Of a stretch of 64,000 bases of DNA, positions 51,684-60,107 are shown piece by piece. This DNA comes from an uncultured Lachnospiraceae bacterium (GTDB lineage: Bacteria; Bacillota; Clostridia; Lachnospirales; Lachnospiraceae): contig CAJUHR010000003.1 of NCBI GenBank assembly GCA_910586255.1, forward strand, positions 136,191-200,190, in the 5' to 3' direction. The position numbers and the translations under genes were made by a program. Within the stretch, counting starts at the first letter, position 1. The number at the start of each line of letters is the position of its first letter. Under the pieces are notes generated by a model, which worked only from the letters and a program-made list of their open reading frames with translations, did not search any database and was not told where the DNA came from.

Positions 51684-52895
51684 ATGAAATATATTGTAAT
51701 GCTGGGAGACGGGATGGCTGATTATCCCATTGAGGCTTTGGGAGGAAAAACCCCTCTGGAGATGGCAAAGAAGCCAAATATTGACAGGCTGGCAAGGCAT
51801 GGGCATCTGGGGATGGTAAAGACGGTTCCTGACGGTATGAAGCCGGGAAGCGATGTGGCCAATCTTGCCGCTATGGGTTATAATCCTGTAAACTGCTACA
51901 CAGGCAGGTCTCCCTTAGAGGCCGTCAGCATCGGGATTCAGATGGCAGACACGGATGTGGCATTCCGCTGTAATCTTGTGACCTTGTCTGACGAGGCAGA
52001 GTATGGGGAAAAAACAATGATGGATTACAGTTCCGGGGAGATCACCACAGCCGAAGCTGCGCAGTTAATTCAGGCGGTCAATGAAGCTTTCAGGACTGAT
52101 GAGCTTTTATTTTACCCGGGCATCAGCTACCGGCACTGCATGATCTGGCACAATGGTCCCACGGGTCTTTATTTGACCCCGCCCCACGATATTTCCGACC
52201 GAAAAATCACGGAATATCTTCCGAAAAATCCGGTAATTCTGGACCTGATGAGCCGCAGCTATGAGGTATTAAAGGACCATCCGGTCAATCAGGCCCGTAA
52301 GACGCGGGGGCTGAATCCGGCCAATTCCATCTGGCTTTGGGGGGAGGGCACCCGTCCGGCCATCTCCCGGTTTGAGGAGATCTATGGAGTGAAAGGATCG
52401 GTTATCTCGGCTGTGGATCTGATCAAGGGAATCGGCATCTGTGCAGGTATGAAGGTTATTGAAGTGGAGGGGGCTACCGGAAACATAGACACAAACTTTA
52501 AAGGCAAGGGGGAGGCGGCCCTTAAGACGCTGCTGGACGGACAGGATCTGGTCTATATCCATGTGGAGGCACCGGACGAATGTGGCCATCACGGGGATTT
52601 GAAGGGGAAGATACGCTCCATTGAGCTGATTGATCAGGAGATTGTAGGCCCTCTTTTAGAGGGACTTGAGAAAGCGGGGGAGGATTACTCCATTCTGGTG
52701 ATGCCGGACCATCCCACGCCGATTGCCATCAAGACCCATGTGGCAGATCCCATTCCTTATGTGCTTTACCGAAGCACTCAGGAGACGGATTCGGGGATTG
52801 ATACATATACAGAAGAGACGGCCAAGGCCACCGGTAACTATGAAGAGCATGGGTATGAACTGATGAGGCAGCTTTTGAATCCCGGGAAGGCATAA
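51684..52895 (+). CDS. Cofactor-independent phosphoglycerate mutase, archaeal (ApgM) type
   Basis: 403 residues, the length of ApgM rather than the ~510-residue GpmI. The alkaline-phosphatase-like metal site includes MLGDGMADYP, the active-site Ser region GSDVANLAAMGY, VEAPDECGHHGD and MPDHPTP. SPLEAVSIGI fits the family. It interconverts 3- and 2-phosphoglycerate in glycolysis/gluconeogenesis; some ApgM-type proteins have other phosphotransfer roles. The start follows ATAGGAGGAAGCT. Confidence 0.9.
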   Translation: MKYIVMLGDGMADYPIEALGGKTPLEMAKKPNIDRLARHGHLGMVKTVPDGMKPGSDVANLAAMGYNPVNCYTGRSPLEAVSIGIQMADTDVAFRCNLVTLSDEAEYGEKTMMDYSSGEITTAEAAQLIQAVNEAFRTDELLFYPGISYRHCMIWHNGPTGLYLTPPHDISDRKITEYLPKNPVILDLMSRSYEVLKDHPVNQARKTRGLNPANSIWLWGEGTRPAISRFEEIYGVKGSVISAVDLIKGIGICAGMKVIEVEGATGNIDTNFKGKGEAALKTLLDGQDLVYIHVEAPDECGHHGDLKGKIRSIELIDQEIVGPLLEGLEKAGEDYSILVMPDHPTPIAIKTHVADPIPYVLYRSTQETDSGIDTYTEETAKATGNYEEHGYELMRQLLNPGKA

Positions 52896-52958
52896 TGCAT
52901 AGGGCTGATGCAAAAGATATTTAGGAATGATACGGCATTGAGAAAGTAGAGGTTTTCC

Positions 52959-53831
52959 ATGATAGAGAAATACAGGCACAATGTGATGGTGAAAAGATTC
53001 ATAACCATCTCTGCAGTGATTGGCTCGGCGTTTTTACAGACCTTTGTGATCCAGTCTTTTATCCGCCCCGCGCAGCTTTTGTCCGGCGGATTTACAGGAA
53101 TAGCCCTGTTGATTGATGATATTGCATCTCTGTATGGGGGAAGCTTTTCTGTATCTTTGGGAATCCTGGTCTTAAATATACCGGTGGCGCTGCTGTGCAG
53201 TCGGAGTATCAGTATGCGGTTTACCTTTTACTCCATGATACAGGTGTTTCTGTCCAGCTTGTTTTTGAAGGTGTTTCATTTTCAGCCGCTGTTTGATGAT
53301 CTGATGCTCAATGTACTGTTCGGGGGATTTTTGTACGGAATCGCCATCGCTATGGCTTTGCGGGGAAATGCCTCAACTGGAGGAACGGATTTTATTGCGC
53401 TTTATGTGTCCAATAAGACAGGGCGTTCCATATGGGAGTATGTGTTTGCAGGAAATGTGCTGATTCTGTGTATTTTTGGATATATGTTTGGCTGGCTTTA
53501 CGCGGGATATTCCATTTTGTTCCAGTTTGTGTCCACCAAGACAATTTCCGCGTTCCACCACCGGTATGAGCGGGTGACTCTGCAGATTACCACCACTAAG
53601 GCAGAGGAGCTTATCAGGGCCTATGTAGCTCATTGCCGCCATGGGATTTCCTGCGTGGAGGCCATTGGCGGGTACAGCCACAAGAAAATGTATCTGCTTC
53701 ACACGGTGGTTTCCTCCTATGAGGTGTCGGAGATCATAACGCTTATGCGGGCGGCGGATCCTCATGTCATCATAAATGCCATAAAGACAGATAATTTTTA
53801 CGGAGGATTTTACCAGGCGCCTATGGAGTGA
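52959..53831 (+). CDS. YitT-family membrane protein (DUF161/DUF2179)
   Basis: 290 residues. Five or six hydrophobic helices occupy about 10-190, with GSAFLQTFVIQSFIRPAQLL at the first helix and LSGGFTGIALLID. The C-terminal DUF2179 domain follows (ISCVEAIGGYSHKKMYLLHT and a MRAADPHVIINAI stretch), probably cytoplasmic. The start lies after AGAGGTTTTCC. The family is common in Firmicutes with no established transport substrate. Confidence 0.88.
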   Translation: MIEKYRHNVMVKRFITISAVIGSAFLQTFVIQSFIRPAQLLSGGFTGIALLIDDIASLYGGSFSVSLGILVLNIPVALLCSRSISMRFTFYSMIQVFLSSLFLKVFHFQPLFDDLMLNVLFGGFLYGIAIAMALRGNASTGGTDFIALYVSNKTGRSIWEYVFAGNVLILCIFGYMFGWLYAGYSILFQFVSTKTISAFHHRYERVTLQITTTKAEELIRAYVAHCRHGISCVEAIGGYSHKKMYLLHTVVSSYEVSEIITLMRAADPHVIINAIKTDNFYGGFYQAPME

Positions 53832-53873
53832 GAAGGCGGGGAAATTTCTATGGTAAATATGGAGAATATGGGT

Positions 53874-53911
53874 TATAATGGTTACTGTTCACAGGCACCT
53901 GTGAACGTAAC
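53874..53911 (+). repeat. Promoter -10 with minimal intergenic repeat before the purine nucleoside phosphorylase gene
   Basis: TATAAT (53874-53879) is followed directly by GTTACTGTTCACAGG-CA-CCTGTGAACGTAAC (53881-53911), a near-perfect hairpin made only of the repeat ends. It mirrors the mtnN leader. No clear -35 was found. Confidence 0.55.
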
Positions 53912-54007
53912 TTATAATGCTACCACAGGAACGCTTTGTGCCCGGTTTTAGCGGCGGGCGCGGGGGAGATTACGAAAGCGTACAGATGAATGGAGGAGGG
54001 TGAAGCA

Positions 54008-54838
54008 ATGACGGCAGTATACGAGCGTTTGCAGAATTGTTATGAAAGTATCCGGGACAAGATAAGCATCCGGCCCAAAATCGCATTGGTTCTGGGTTCC
54101 GGTTTAGGGGATTATGCGGAGAGCATTCGGATTGCCTCCACTCTGGATTACCATGAGATTGACGGATTCCCCGTTTCCACCGTCAGCGGCCATAAAGGCC
54201 GGTTCGTGTTCGGATACGTGGACACGGTGCCAGTGGTTATCATGCAGGGACGGGTTCATTATTATGAAGGCTATCCTATGGAGGATGTGGTGCTTCCCAT
54301 CCGTCTGATGAAGATGATGGGAGCCGAGATTCTGTTTCTGACCAATGCGGCAGGAGGCGTCAATTACAACTTTCATGCCGGAGATTTTATGATGATTACG
54401 GATCAGATCGCAAGCTTTGTGCCATCGCCGCTTATCGGTCCCAACATCAGCCAGTTGGGAGAGCGCTTCCCGGATATGAGCCATATCTACGATCCGGAGC
54501 TTTGCCAGCTGTTGCGGCAGATTTCCCACGATCTGAAGATCCCTCTCCAGGAGGGTACCTACCTTCAGCTGACAGGACCGAATTTTGAATCACCTCAAGA
54601 GGTACGCATGTGCCGGATTCTGGGAGGAGACGCGGTGGGAATGAGTACGGCCTGCGAGGCGGTGGCTGCCAATCACATGGGGATGCGGATCTGCGGCATT
54701 TCCTGTATCTCTAATCTGGCCAGCGGGATGAATGACCAGCCTTTAAGCCATACGGAGGTAAAGGAGACAGCGGATCAGGTGGCGCCCAGCTTTAAGAGGC
54801 TGATCACGGAAGCAATTGTCTGTATGGGGAAGGAATGA
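54008..54838 (+). CDS. punA: Purine nucleoside phosphorylase (trimeric type)
   Basis: 276 residues. LVLGSGLGDYAE, GRVHYYEGYPMEDVVLPIR, FLTNAAGGVNYNFHAGDFM, LTGPNFESPQEVRM and VGMSTACEAVAANHMG are the PNP-II (inosine/guanosine phosphorylase) signatures. It cleaves purine nucleosides with phosphate for salvage. Start ATG 54008 follows GGAGGAGGGTGAAGCA; codons from 53990 precede that site. With mtnN it forms the purine salvage set of the window, both with mini repeats in their leaders. Confidence 0.94.
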   Translation: MTAVYERLQNCYESIRDKISIRPKIALVLGSGLGDYAESIRIASTLDYHEIDGFPVSTVSGHKGRFVFGYVDTVPVVIMQGRVHYYEGYPMEDVVLPIRLMKMMGAEILFLTNAAGGVNYNFHAGDFMMITDQIASFVPSPLIGPNISQLGERFPDMSHIYDPELCQLLRQISHDLKIPLQEGTYLQLTGPNFESPQEVRMCRILGGDAVGMSTACEAVAANHMGMRICGISCISNLASGMNDQPLSHTEVKETADQVAPSFKRLITEAIVCMGKE

Positions 54839-54858
54839 TTTTTTGCGAATCGGAAAAT

Positions 54859-54910
54859 AAGAACCAGCGCAATGCTTGTACGGCAGTGCAATCCATGGCG
54901 CTGTTCTTTT
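54859..54910 (+). terminator. Terminator of the PNP gene
   Basis: Stem AAGAACCAGCGC / GCGCTGTTCTT with a single bulged C, ending in TTCTTTT about 70 nt after the stop. Confidence 0.65.
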
Positions 54911-54983
54911 ATGGCCGCTTTTCATCTCCAGGGCATTCACCTATTGAATAAGTAAAATGAAAGAAAAAGAAAGGAAGATACCA

Positions 54984-56342
54984 ATGAATCAGAGAGAAAC
55001 CTTTGGTTCCCGAATGGGATTTTTGTTATTGTCTGCCGGATGTGCAATCGGAATCGGCAACGTGTGGAGATTCCCCTATGTGGTGGGACAAAACGGCGGA
55101 GGTGTATTTGTGCTGTTCTATCTGCTGTTTCTGGCAATTATGGGGGTGCCGGTGCTTTCCATGGAGTTTGCCGTGGGTCGCGCCAGCAAGAAAAGCCCCG
55201 TAAAAGCCTATCAGTCTCTGGAAAAGCCGGGGAGCAAATGGCACCTTCACGGCTATGTGGCCATGGCAGGCAACTATATGCTGATGATGTTTTACACCAC
55301 GGTGGCCGGATGGATGCTCTACTATTTTTACTGCTTTTTTATCGGGAAATTTTCTGGTATGTCCTCCGAACAGGTAGGCTCCGTGTTTGGTGAAATGCTG
55401 TCATCTCCGGGAATCAATGTGTTTTGGATGATGGTAGTGATAATTGTGGGGATACTTATCTGCTCCATTGGACTGCAAAAGGGCGTGGAGCGGATCACCA
55501 AGGGAATGATGCTGGGCCTTCTGTCTCTTATGATTGTGATGGCAATCCGGGGACTAACGTTAAAGGGCGGAATGGAAGGCCTGGTCTTTTATCTGTATCC
55601 GGATTTTGGGAAGATGGCAGAGGTAGGAATCGGCAATGTGATTGTGGCTGCCATGAATCAGTCCTTTTTTACCTTAAGTTTAGGAATTGGGGCTATGGCA
55701 ATCTTTGGAAGCTACCTGGGAAAGGAGAATACCCTTTTAGGGGAGGCGGTCAATGTGGCGGTGCTGGACACCTTTGTGGCGATAACGGCCGGTCTGATTA
55801 TTTTTCCTGCCTGCTTTGCATATGGGGTGAATCCGGACAGCGGCCCCAGCCTGATATTTATCACCCTGCCCAATGTGTTTGTATCAATGGCCGGCGGCAG
55901 AGTGTGGGGAAGCCTCTTTTTCCTGTTTATGTCCTTTGCGGCCTTTTCCACGGTTATTGCCGTGTTTGAGAATATTATCGCCTGCTGTATGGAGCTGCTT
56001 AATATGGACAGAAAGAAGGCGGCGCGGATGAATATGCTGCTGTTGATGCTTCTGTCCCTGCCCTGTGCTTTGGGATATAATGTGCTGAGCGGATTTGAGC
56101 CTTTAGGGGCCGGTTCATCGGTGCTGGATCTGGAGGATTTCATTGTCAGCAATCTGCTGCTGCCTTTGGGCTCCCTGGTGTATCTTCTGTTCTGCACCTG
56201 GAAATTCGGATGGGGAATGGAGAGCTACCGGCAGGAGGCCAATGAGGGGAAGGGACCGAAGGTTCCGGCCTGGGCGGAAAATTATCTGAAATTTGTGCTG
56301 CCGGTGTTGATTGTTCTGGTATTCCTTCAGGGGGTTTTGTAA
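54984..56342 (+). CDS. Sodium-dependent (NSS/SNF family) transporter
   Basis: 452 residues with 11-12 hydrophobic helices. The N-terminus MNQRETFGSRMGFLLLSAGC and GIGNVWRFPYVVGQNGGG is the LeuT-fold signature for sodium and substrate binding in TM1; TM6 and TM8 segments (NQSFFTLSLGIGAMAIFGSY, FMSFAAFSTVIAVFENIIA) follow. Bacterial members import amino acids or related amines. Start ATG 54984 follows AAGGAAGATACCA. Substrate unknown. Confidence 0.92.
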   Translation: MNQRETFGSRMGFLLLSAGCAIGIGNVWRFPYVVGQNGGGVFVLFYLLFLAIMGVPVLSMEFAVGRASKKSPVKAYQSLEKPGSKWHLHGYVAMAGNYMLMMFYTTVAGWMLYYFYCFFIGKFSGMSSEQVGSVFGEMLSSPGINVFWMMVVIIVGILICSIGLQKGVERITKGMMLGLLSLMIVMAIRGLTLKGGMEGLVFYLYPDFGKMAEVGIGNVIVAAMNQSFFTLSLGIGAMAIFGSYLGKENTLLGEAVNVAVLDTFVAITAGLIIFPACFAYGVNPDSGPSLIFITLPNVFVSMAGGRVWGSLFFLFMSFAAFSTVIAVFENIIACCMELLNMDRKKAARMNMLLLMLLSLPCALGYNVLSGFEPLGAGSSVLDLEDFIVSNLLLPLGSLVYLLFCTWKFGWGMESYRQEANEGKGPKVPAWAENYLKFVLPVLIVLVFLQGVL

Positions 56343-56414
56343 GGAAGAACAGGAGCGAAAGGAAACCGGCTTGACAGCCCCGGAAGAGGGACTTTGCCTG
56401 ATGGAGGTGCGGTG

Positions 56415-57605
56415 TTGACAGAGCTGCTTGTGAAGAAATTTGTAAAGAATTATGAACAGACGGAGAATCCGGACGTGCGTGCTGCCTACGGAATGATGGC
56501 AGGGTTGGTGGGAATCTGCTGCAATCTTGTTTTGTTTGGGGCAAAGGTAGCTGCCGGATTGATGACCGGCAGTATTTCCGTCATGGCAGATGCCTTTAAT
56601 AACCTGTCTGATGCGGCCTCCTCCATTGTGGGCTTTGTGGGCGTAAAGCTGGCCAGCAAGCCGGCTGACGGGGAGCATCCCTTCGGCCATGGGCGTATTG
56701 AATATATTGCGGCCTTTATCGTGTCCTTTATTGTGATTGAGGTAGGCTTTTCTCTGCTAAAAACATCTGTTGGGAAGCTGTTTCACCCGGAGGAGCTGGC
56801 CTTTGGCATGGTTTCTGTGGCAATACTGCTTTTATCCATAGGAGTCAAGCTGTGGATGGCAGTGTTTAACCGGAAACTGGGAAAACGTGTCAGCTCTCAG
56901 GTGATGATGGCCACCGCGGCGGATTCCCTGGGAGATGTGGTGGCCACCTCGGCCACGGTTTTGTCCATTGTGGTTTTTGGAATCTGGAAGGTGAATATTG
57001 ACGGCCTTATCGGTCTGGTGGTGTCCGTGCTGGTTATGATCGCCGGCATTAACATTGCAAAAGACACTTTAGAGCCTTTGATCGGGCAGCCCATTGACCC
57101 GGAGGTATATCGAAAAATTATGGATTTTGTCAATGGCTATGAGGGCATTGTGGGAAGTCATGATTTAATCGTCCACAATTACGGACCAGGCAGAAGCATG
57201 GCATCCATCCATGCGGAGGTACCCAGTGATGTGGACATTGAGGTATCCCATGAGATCGTGGACAGGATTGAGCGGGACGCGGTCAGAAAGCTGGGAATTT
57301 TTCTGGTGATTCATATGGATCCGGTGGAGCTTAAGGATTCCCGGGTGTGCAGGCTTCGGCAGATGACAGAGGAGACGGTGTGCGGACTGGATGAGAGGCT
57401 GACCATACATGATTTTCGGGTGGTAAACGGGACGAAACGGATCAATCTGATTTTTGATCTGGTGGTTCCCCGGGATTATACAAAACAGATGCAGGATGCA
57501 TGTAAAAAACAGATTTGCCAAAAAATAAAGGAGAAGGATGCCCGGTGCTTCTGTGTAATTACTATGGAGTGTACCTACTGCATGGAGCAGAGGCAGCCTC
57601 TTTGA
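56415..57605 (+). CDS. Cation diffusion facilitator (CDF) metal exporter, probably manganese type
   Basis: About 396 residues from TTG 56415, five to six bases after GGAGGTG. Six TM helices (about 25-210) are followed by a cytoplasmic domain. The TM2 site is MADAFNNLSDA and the TM5 site ATAADSLGDVVAT. Metal ligands would be Asp-x3-Asn and Asp-x3-Asp, the pattern reported for Mn-selective CDFs such as MntE, and unlike the His-containing Zn site of YiiP (inference). The C-terminal region extends beyond the usual CDF dimer domain and ends with a Cys-rich tail (CFCVITMECTYC). No partner gene adjacent. Confidence 0.88.
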   Translation: MTELLVKKFVKNYEQTENPDVRAAYGMMAGLVGICCNLVLFGAKVAAGLMTGSISVMADAFNNLSDAASSIVGFVGVKLASKPADGEHPFGHGRIEYIAAFIVSFIVIEVGFSLLKTSVGKLFHPEELAFGMVSVAILLLSIGVKLWMAVFNRKLGKRVSSQVMMATAADSLGDVVATSATVLSIVVFGIWKVNIDGLIGLVVSVLVMIAGINIAKDTLEPLIGQPIDPEVYRKIMDFVNGYEGIVGSHDLIVHNYGPGRSMASIHAEVPSDVDIEVSHEIVDRIERDAVRKLGIFLVIHMDPVELKDSRVCRLRQMTEETVCGLDERLTIHDFRVVNGTKRINLIFDLVVPRDYTKQMQDACKKQICQKIKEKDARCFCVITMECTYCMEQRQPL

Positions 57606-57620
57606 CTGTCAGACAGAGGC
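57596..57620 (+). terminator. Weak terminator hairpin at the end of the CDF gene
   Basis: GCCTCT / AGAGGC across the stop codon, followed by TCCTTTC. Weak. Confidence 0.35.
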
Positions 57621-57725
57621 TCCTTTCACAGACATTTCCCAAGGAAAAAATTGGGAATAAAACTTTACCAGATGGTGCAATAAGAATCAATTCTGTTGCA
57701 TTAAACTATCAGAAAGGGAATTCGA

Positions 57726-58253
57726 TTGGGCAACGAGGAACTTTTAAGACAAGTAGGTATGGGTAACAGAGAGGCTTTCTGTCAGCTGTACCACAACACA
57801 GATCGGACCGTTTACAGCTTCATATTGTCTATTATTAAGAATCCCCAGGATGCGGAAGAAGTGATGCAGGAGACATACTTAAAGATATGGACCTCTGCGT
57901 CCGCCTACCAGTCTCAGGGGAAGCCTTTGGCGTGGATTTTTACCATTGCCCGGAATTTGTGCTACATGAGATTCCGGGAGCAGAGACGGCAGGCGGATAT
58001 GGGGCTTGATGAACTTACCGGGGACGAGGTGGGAGTTCTGTGCCTTCCTCTGGAGAACATGACAGATGCCATTGTGCTGAAGTCCGCGCTGGAGATACTG
58101 AAGGAGGATGAGCGGCAGATTGTGTTGCTGCACGCCTCGGCAGGACTCAAGCACAGGGAGATTGCAGCAGAGCTTGGGATGCCTTTGGCTACTGTGTTGT
58201 CCAAGTACAATCGGGCAGTTAAGAAGCTGAAACAATATTTGAGAGAGGAGTGA
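57726..58253 (+). CDS. ECF-type RNA polymerase sigma factor
   Basis: 175 residues from a TTG preceded by AAAGGGAATT. The sigma-2 region is about 10-80 (YHNTDRTVYSFILSIIKNPQ, then AEEVMQETYLKIW) and sigma-4 is about 115-172 (ERQIVLLHASAGLKHREIAA, then ATVLSKYNRAVKKLKQYL). Length and two-domain layout fit ECF sigma factors. It overlaps the downstream membrane gene by a few bases, which encodes an RsgI-like anti-sigma candidate. Target promoters are unknown. Confidence 0.9.
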   Translation: MGNEELLRQVGMGNREAFCQLYHNTDRTVYSFILSIIKNPQDAEEVMQETYLKIWTSASAYQSQGKPLAWIFTIARNLCYMRFREQRRQADMGLDELTGDEVGVLCLPLENMTDAIVLKSALEILKEDERQIVLLHASAGLKHREIAAELGMPLATVLSKYNRAVKKLKQYLREE

Positions 58254-58258
58254 GAGAT

Positions 58259-59734
58259 GTGAGGCAGGATTCCGGCATGGGACAACTGAATACCAGGCAG
58301 ATCGAGATGCACCTTAAGTCGGCCCTGGACACCCTTACTCCCAACGTATTGGACAGGATTGATCTGTCTGTGCCCCAGGATAAGCTATCCGGGCTGGAGA
58401 GACAGAGCCAGGCAGCGATTTTGCGACTTGAACGGCGGATGAGAGGTCTTGTGGCCGCCGCCGCAGCATGTGTCTGCTTAACGGTCATGGGCGGAGGGGC
58501 TTTCCATTACCATTTGGAGAACCGGCAGGTGGAGTCCGTGATCGGCATTGATGTGAATCCCAGCATAGAACTTTCCATCAACCGCAGGGAGCGGGTCTTG
58601 GAGGCAAAGGCTCTGAATGCTGACGCGGACGAGATAATCAGCGATATGGATTTGGAGGGTGTGGATCTGAATGTGGCGGTCAATGCCGTGGTCGGTTCCA
58701 TGGTGACCCACGGCTATCTGGATGATTTGGACAACGCGATTTTGGTCACCGTAAGCAATGACAGTGTCCGCAAGGCCAGAGAGCTGCGCGCCAGCGTGGT
58801 GGGAGATATTGAGAGAACCCTTAAGGAAAACCAGGTGGAGGCAGTGGTCTATGACCAGCAGGTGATTGAAGATGAGACCATTCAGGAGATTTCCCGGCAG
58901 TATGGTATTTCCTACGGAAAGGCATATTTTTTAAAGGAGCTCATTGATCAGAACCGCGTCCTGTCCATGGAGGATATGGAGGAGCTGTCCGCCATGACCA
59001 TGGAACAGATTGCCCGCAGGATTGCAGAGAGCTCCTATGAGCTGGGAGAGTTAGCGGACCAGGCAACGGAGCCGGAGACAGAGCCCTCCGCACACGAGAC
59101 TACTGCCCCCAATACCACGCCGGAGGAAACCTCCACAGAGGAGACCGCCAGTGAGGAGGCTCAGAGCAGTGAGGAGCCATCTTCGGAGACTTTAGAGACT
59201 GCAGAGACCACAACCGTGTCTGAGACCACAAGGGCTTCCCGGGAGGAGCTGACAGGCTATGAGACCCTGATAGACTTTGTAGATTGTGAGGACGGAAGCG
59301 TTTACGTATATTTCAGGGACCGTGTGAGCTGGAAGAATCCGTCTGTTGTGGTGAGGGATGGACAGGGAAATACCTACGCGGCCATGATTACAGACACCTC
59401 TAAAAATGATTGCTACTTTGAGGTCAGCGGACTGGAGGGCGGAGAGAGCTACACATTTGTTTTGGGGGGCCTAAGCCTGTCCGGTGATGGCACATCTGTT
59501 ACGGTGAAGGGGTACTTTGATGTGCCGGAGATTGCCGAGGGGGCAGCAGATGATGAGCCTGATGGTGACGAGACGGAGGAAAACGGAGTCAGCGAGCCGG
59601 AAACCTGGGATCAGCCGGATTCGGATGGGGAGGATATAACAACCCGGGACGCGGCCTCTGAGGAAGATATGTCTTCAGAGGAAGAGACCACGAAAGCTTC
59701 GGAGGAGGAGACGGCTATATCCGGGGGAGAGTGA
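58259..59734 (+). CDS. RsgI-like transmembrane anti-sigma factor
   Basis: About 491 residues; GTG 58259 is eight bases after AGGAG, with GTG 58250 as an alternative. A short cytoplasmic N-terminus (about 1-60) precedes one TM (LVAAAAACVCLTVMGGG) and a juxtamembrane periplasmic domain IGIDVNPSIELSINR ... VLEAKALNADAD. The Asn100-Pro101 bond matches the self-cleavage site described for RsgI. A Ser/Thr/Glu-rich region (about 275-330) then leads to a Fn3-like beta domain (about 335-430) and an acidic tail. It probably anchors and inhibits the preceding ECF sigma factor and responds to an envelope signal. Confidence 0.82.
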   Translation: MRQDSGMGQLNTRQIEMHLKSALDTLTPNVLDRIDLSVPQDKLSGLERQSQAAILRLERRMRGLVAAAAACVCLTVMGGGAFHYHLENRQVESVIGIDVNPSIELSINRRERVLEAKALNADADEIISDMDLEGVDLNVAVNAVVGSMVTHGYLDDLDNAILVTVSNDSVRKARELRASVVGDIERTLKENQVEAVVYDQQVIEDETIQEISRQYGISYGKAYFLKELIDQNRVLSMEDMEELSAMTMEQIARRIAESSYELGELADQATEPETEPSAHETTAPNTTPEETSTEETASEEAQSSEEPSSETLETAETTTVSETTRASREELTGYETLIDFVDCEDGSVYVYFRDRVSWKNPSVVVRDGQGNTYAAMITDTSKNDCYFEVSGLEGGESYTFVLGGLSLSGDGTSVTVKGYFDVPEIAEGAADDEPDGDETEENGVSEPETWDQPDSDGEDITTRDAASEEDMSSEEETTKASEEETAISGGE

Positions 59735-59739
59735 GCTGT

Positions 59740-59811
59740 AATAAGGGGCGAACGCACAATGCTTCTTGTTCGGCAGAGCCGGACAAGAAGATGCCCCCCG
59801 TGAACAATAAC
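59740..59811. repeat. Partial intergenic repeat copy after the anti-sigma gene
   Basis: Contains CTTCTTGTTCGG...CCGGACAAGAAG, then ATGCCCCCCGTGAACAATAAC, with GGGGCGAACGCACAAT before it. The long stem and the left end of full copies are missing. Confidence 0.65.
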
Positions 59812-59861
59812 AATTGTTATACAAAAAAATTGAAAAGTTACGGATTTTGTAAAAAAAGGGG

Positions 59862-59890
59862 TTGACATTTTTTTTCACTTGCGATAAAAT
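59862..59890 (+). promoter_or_regulatory. tRNA-Lys promoter
   Basis: TTGACA (59862-59867), 17 bases, TAAAAT (59885-59890), about 40 nt upstream of the tRNA. Confidence 0.75.
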
Positions 59891-59931
59891 AATGTTCGTG
59901 TCACAGAGAAAACGTGTCACGGACAAGAAAA

Positions 59932-60004
59932 GCGCCCTTAGCTCAGTTGGTAGAGCAGTAGACTCTTAATCTATTTGTCCAGGGTTCGAGTCCCTGAGGG
60001 CGCA
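59932..60004 (+). tRNA. tRNA-Lys (anticodon CTT)
   Basis: A complete cloverleaf: acceptor GCGCCCT/AGGGCGC, D arm GCTC...GAGC, anticodon stem GTAGA/TCTAT with loop CTCTTAA (anticodon CTT, reading AAG), T arm CAGGG-TTCGAGT-CCCTG and discriminator A. CCA is not encoded. It has its own promoter. Confidence 0.95.
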
Positions 60005-60107
60005 TTTAAAGTTCTGATTTTGCGGGCTGCGAACCGTGGGGTCGGGGCTTTTTTTCTATTTCAATTATCAGTGGAAATGTCAGAGATTCATGGAAGGAAA
60101 TTTGTTT

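Noticed and set aside
59740..59811. Rho-independent terminator for the anti-sigma gene
   Set aside because: The hairpins belong to the dispersed repeat family and have no T run; they may block transcription incidentally.
59932..60004. Genomic island integration at tRNA-Lys
   Set aside because: No integrase, no repeated tRNA 3' end and no mobility genes in the remaining 4 kb; cannot be supported within this window.
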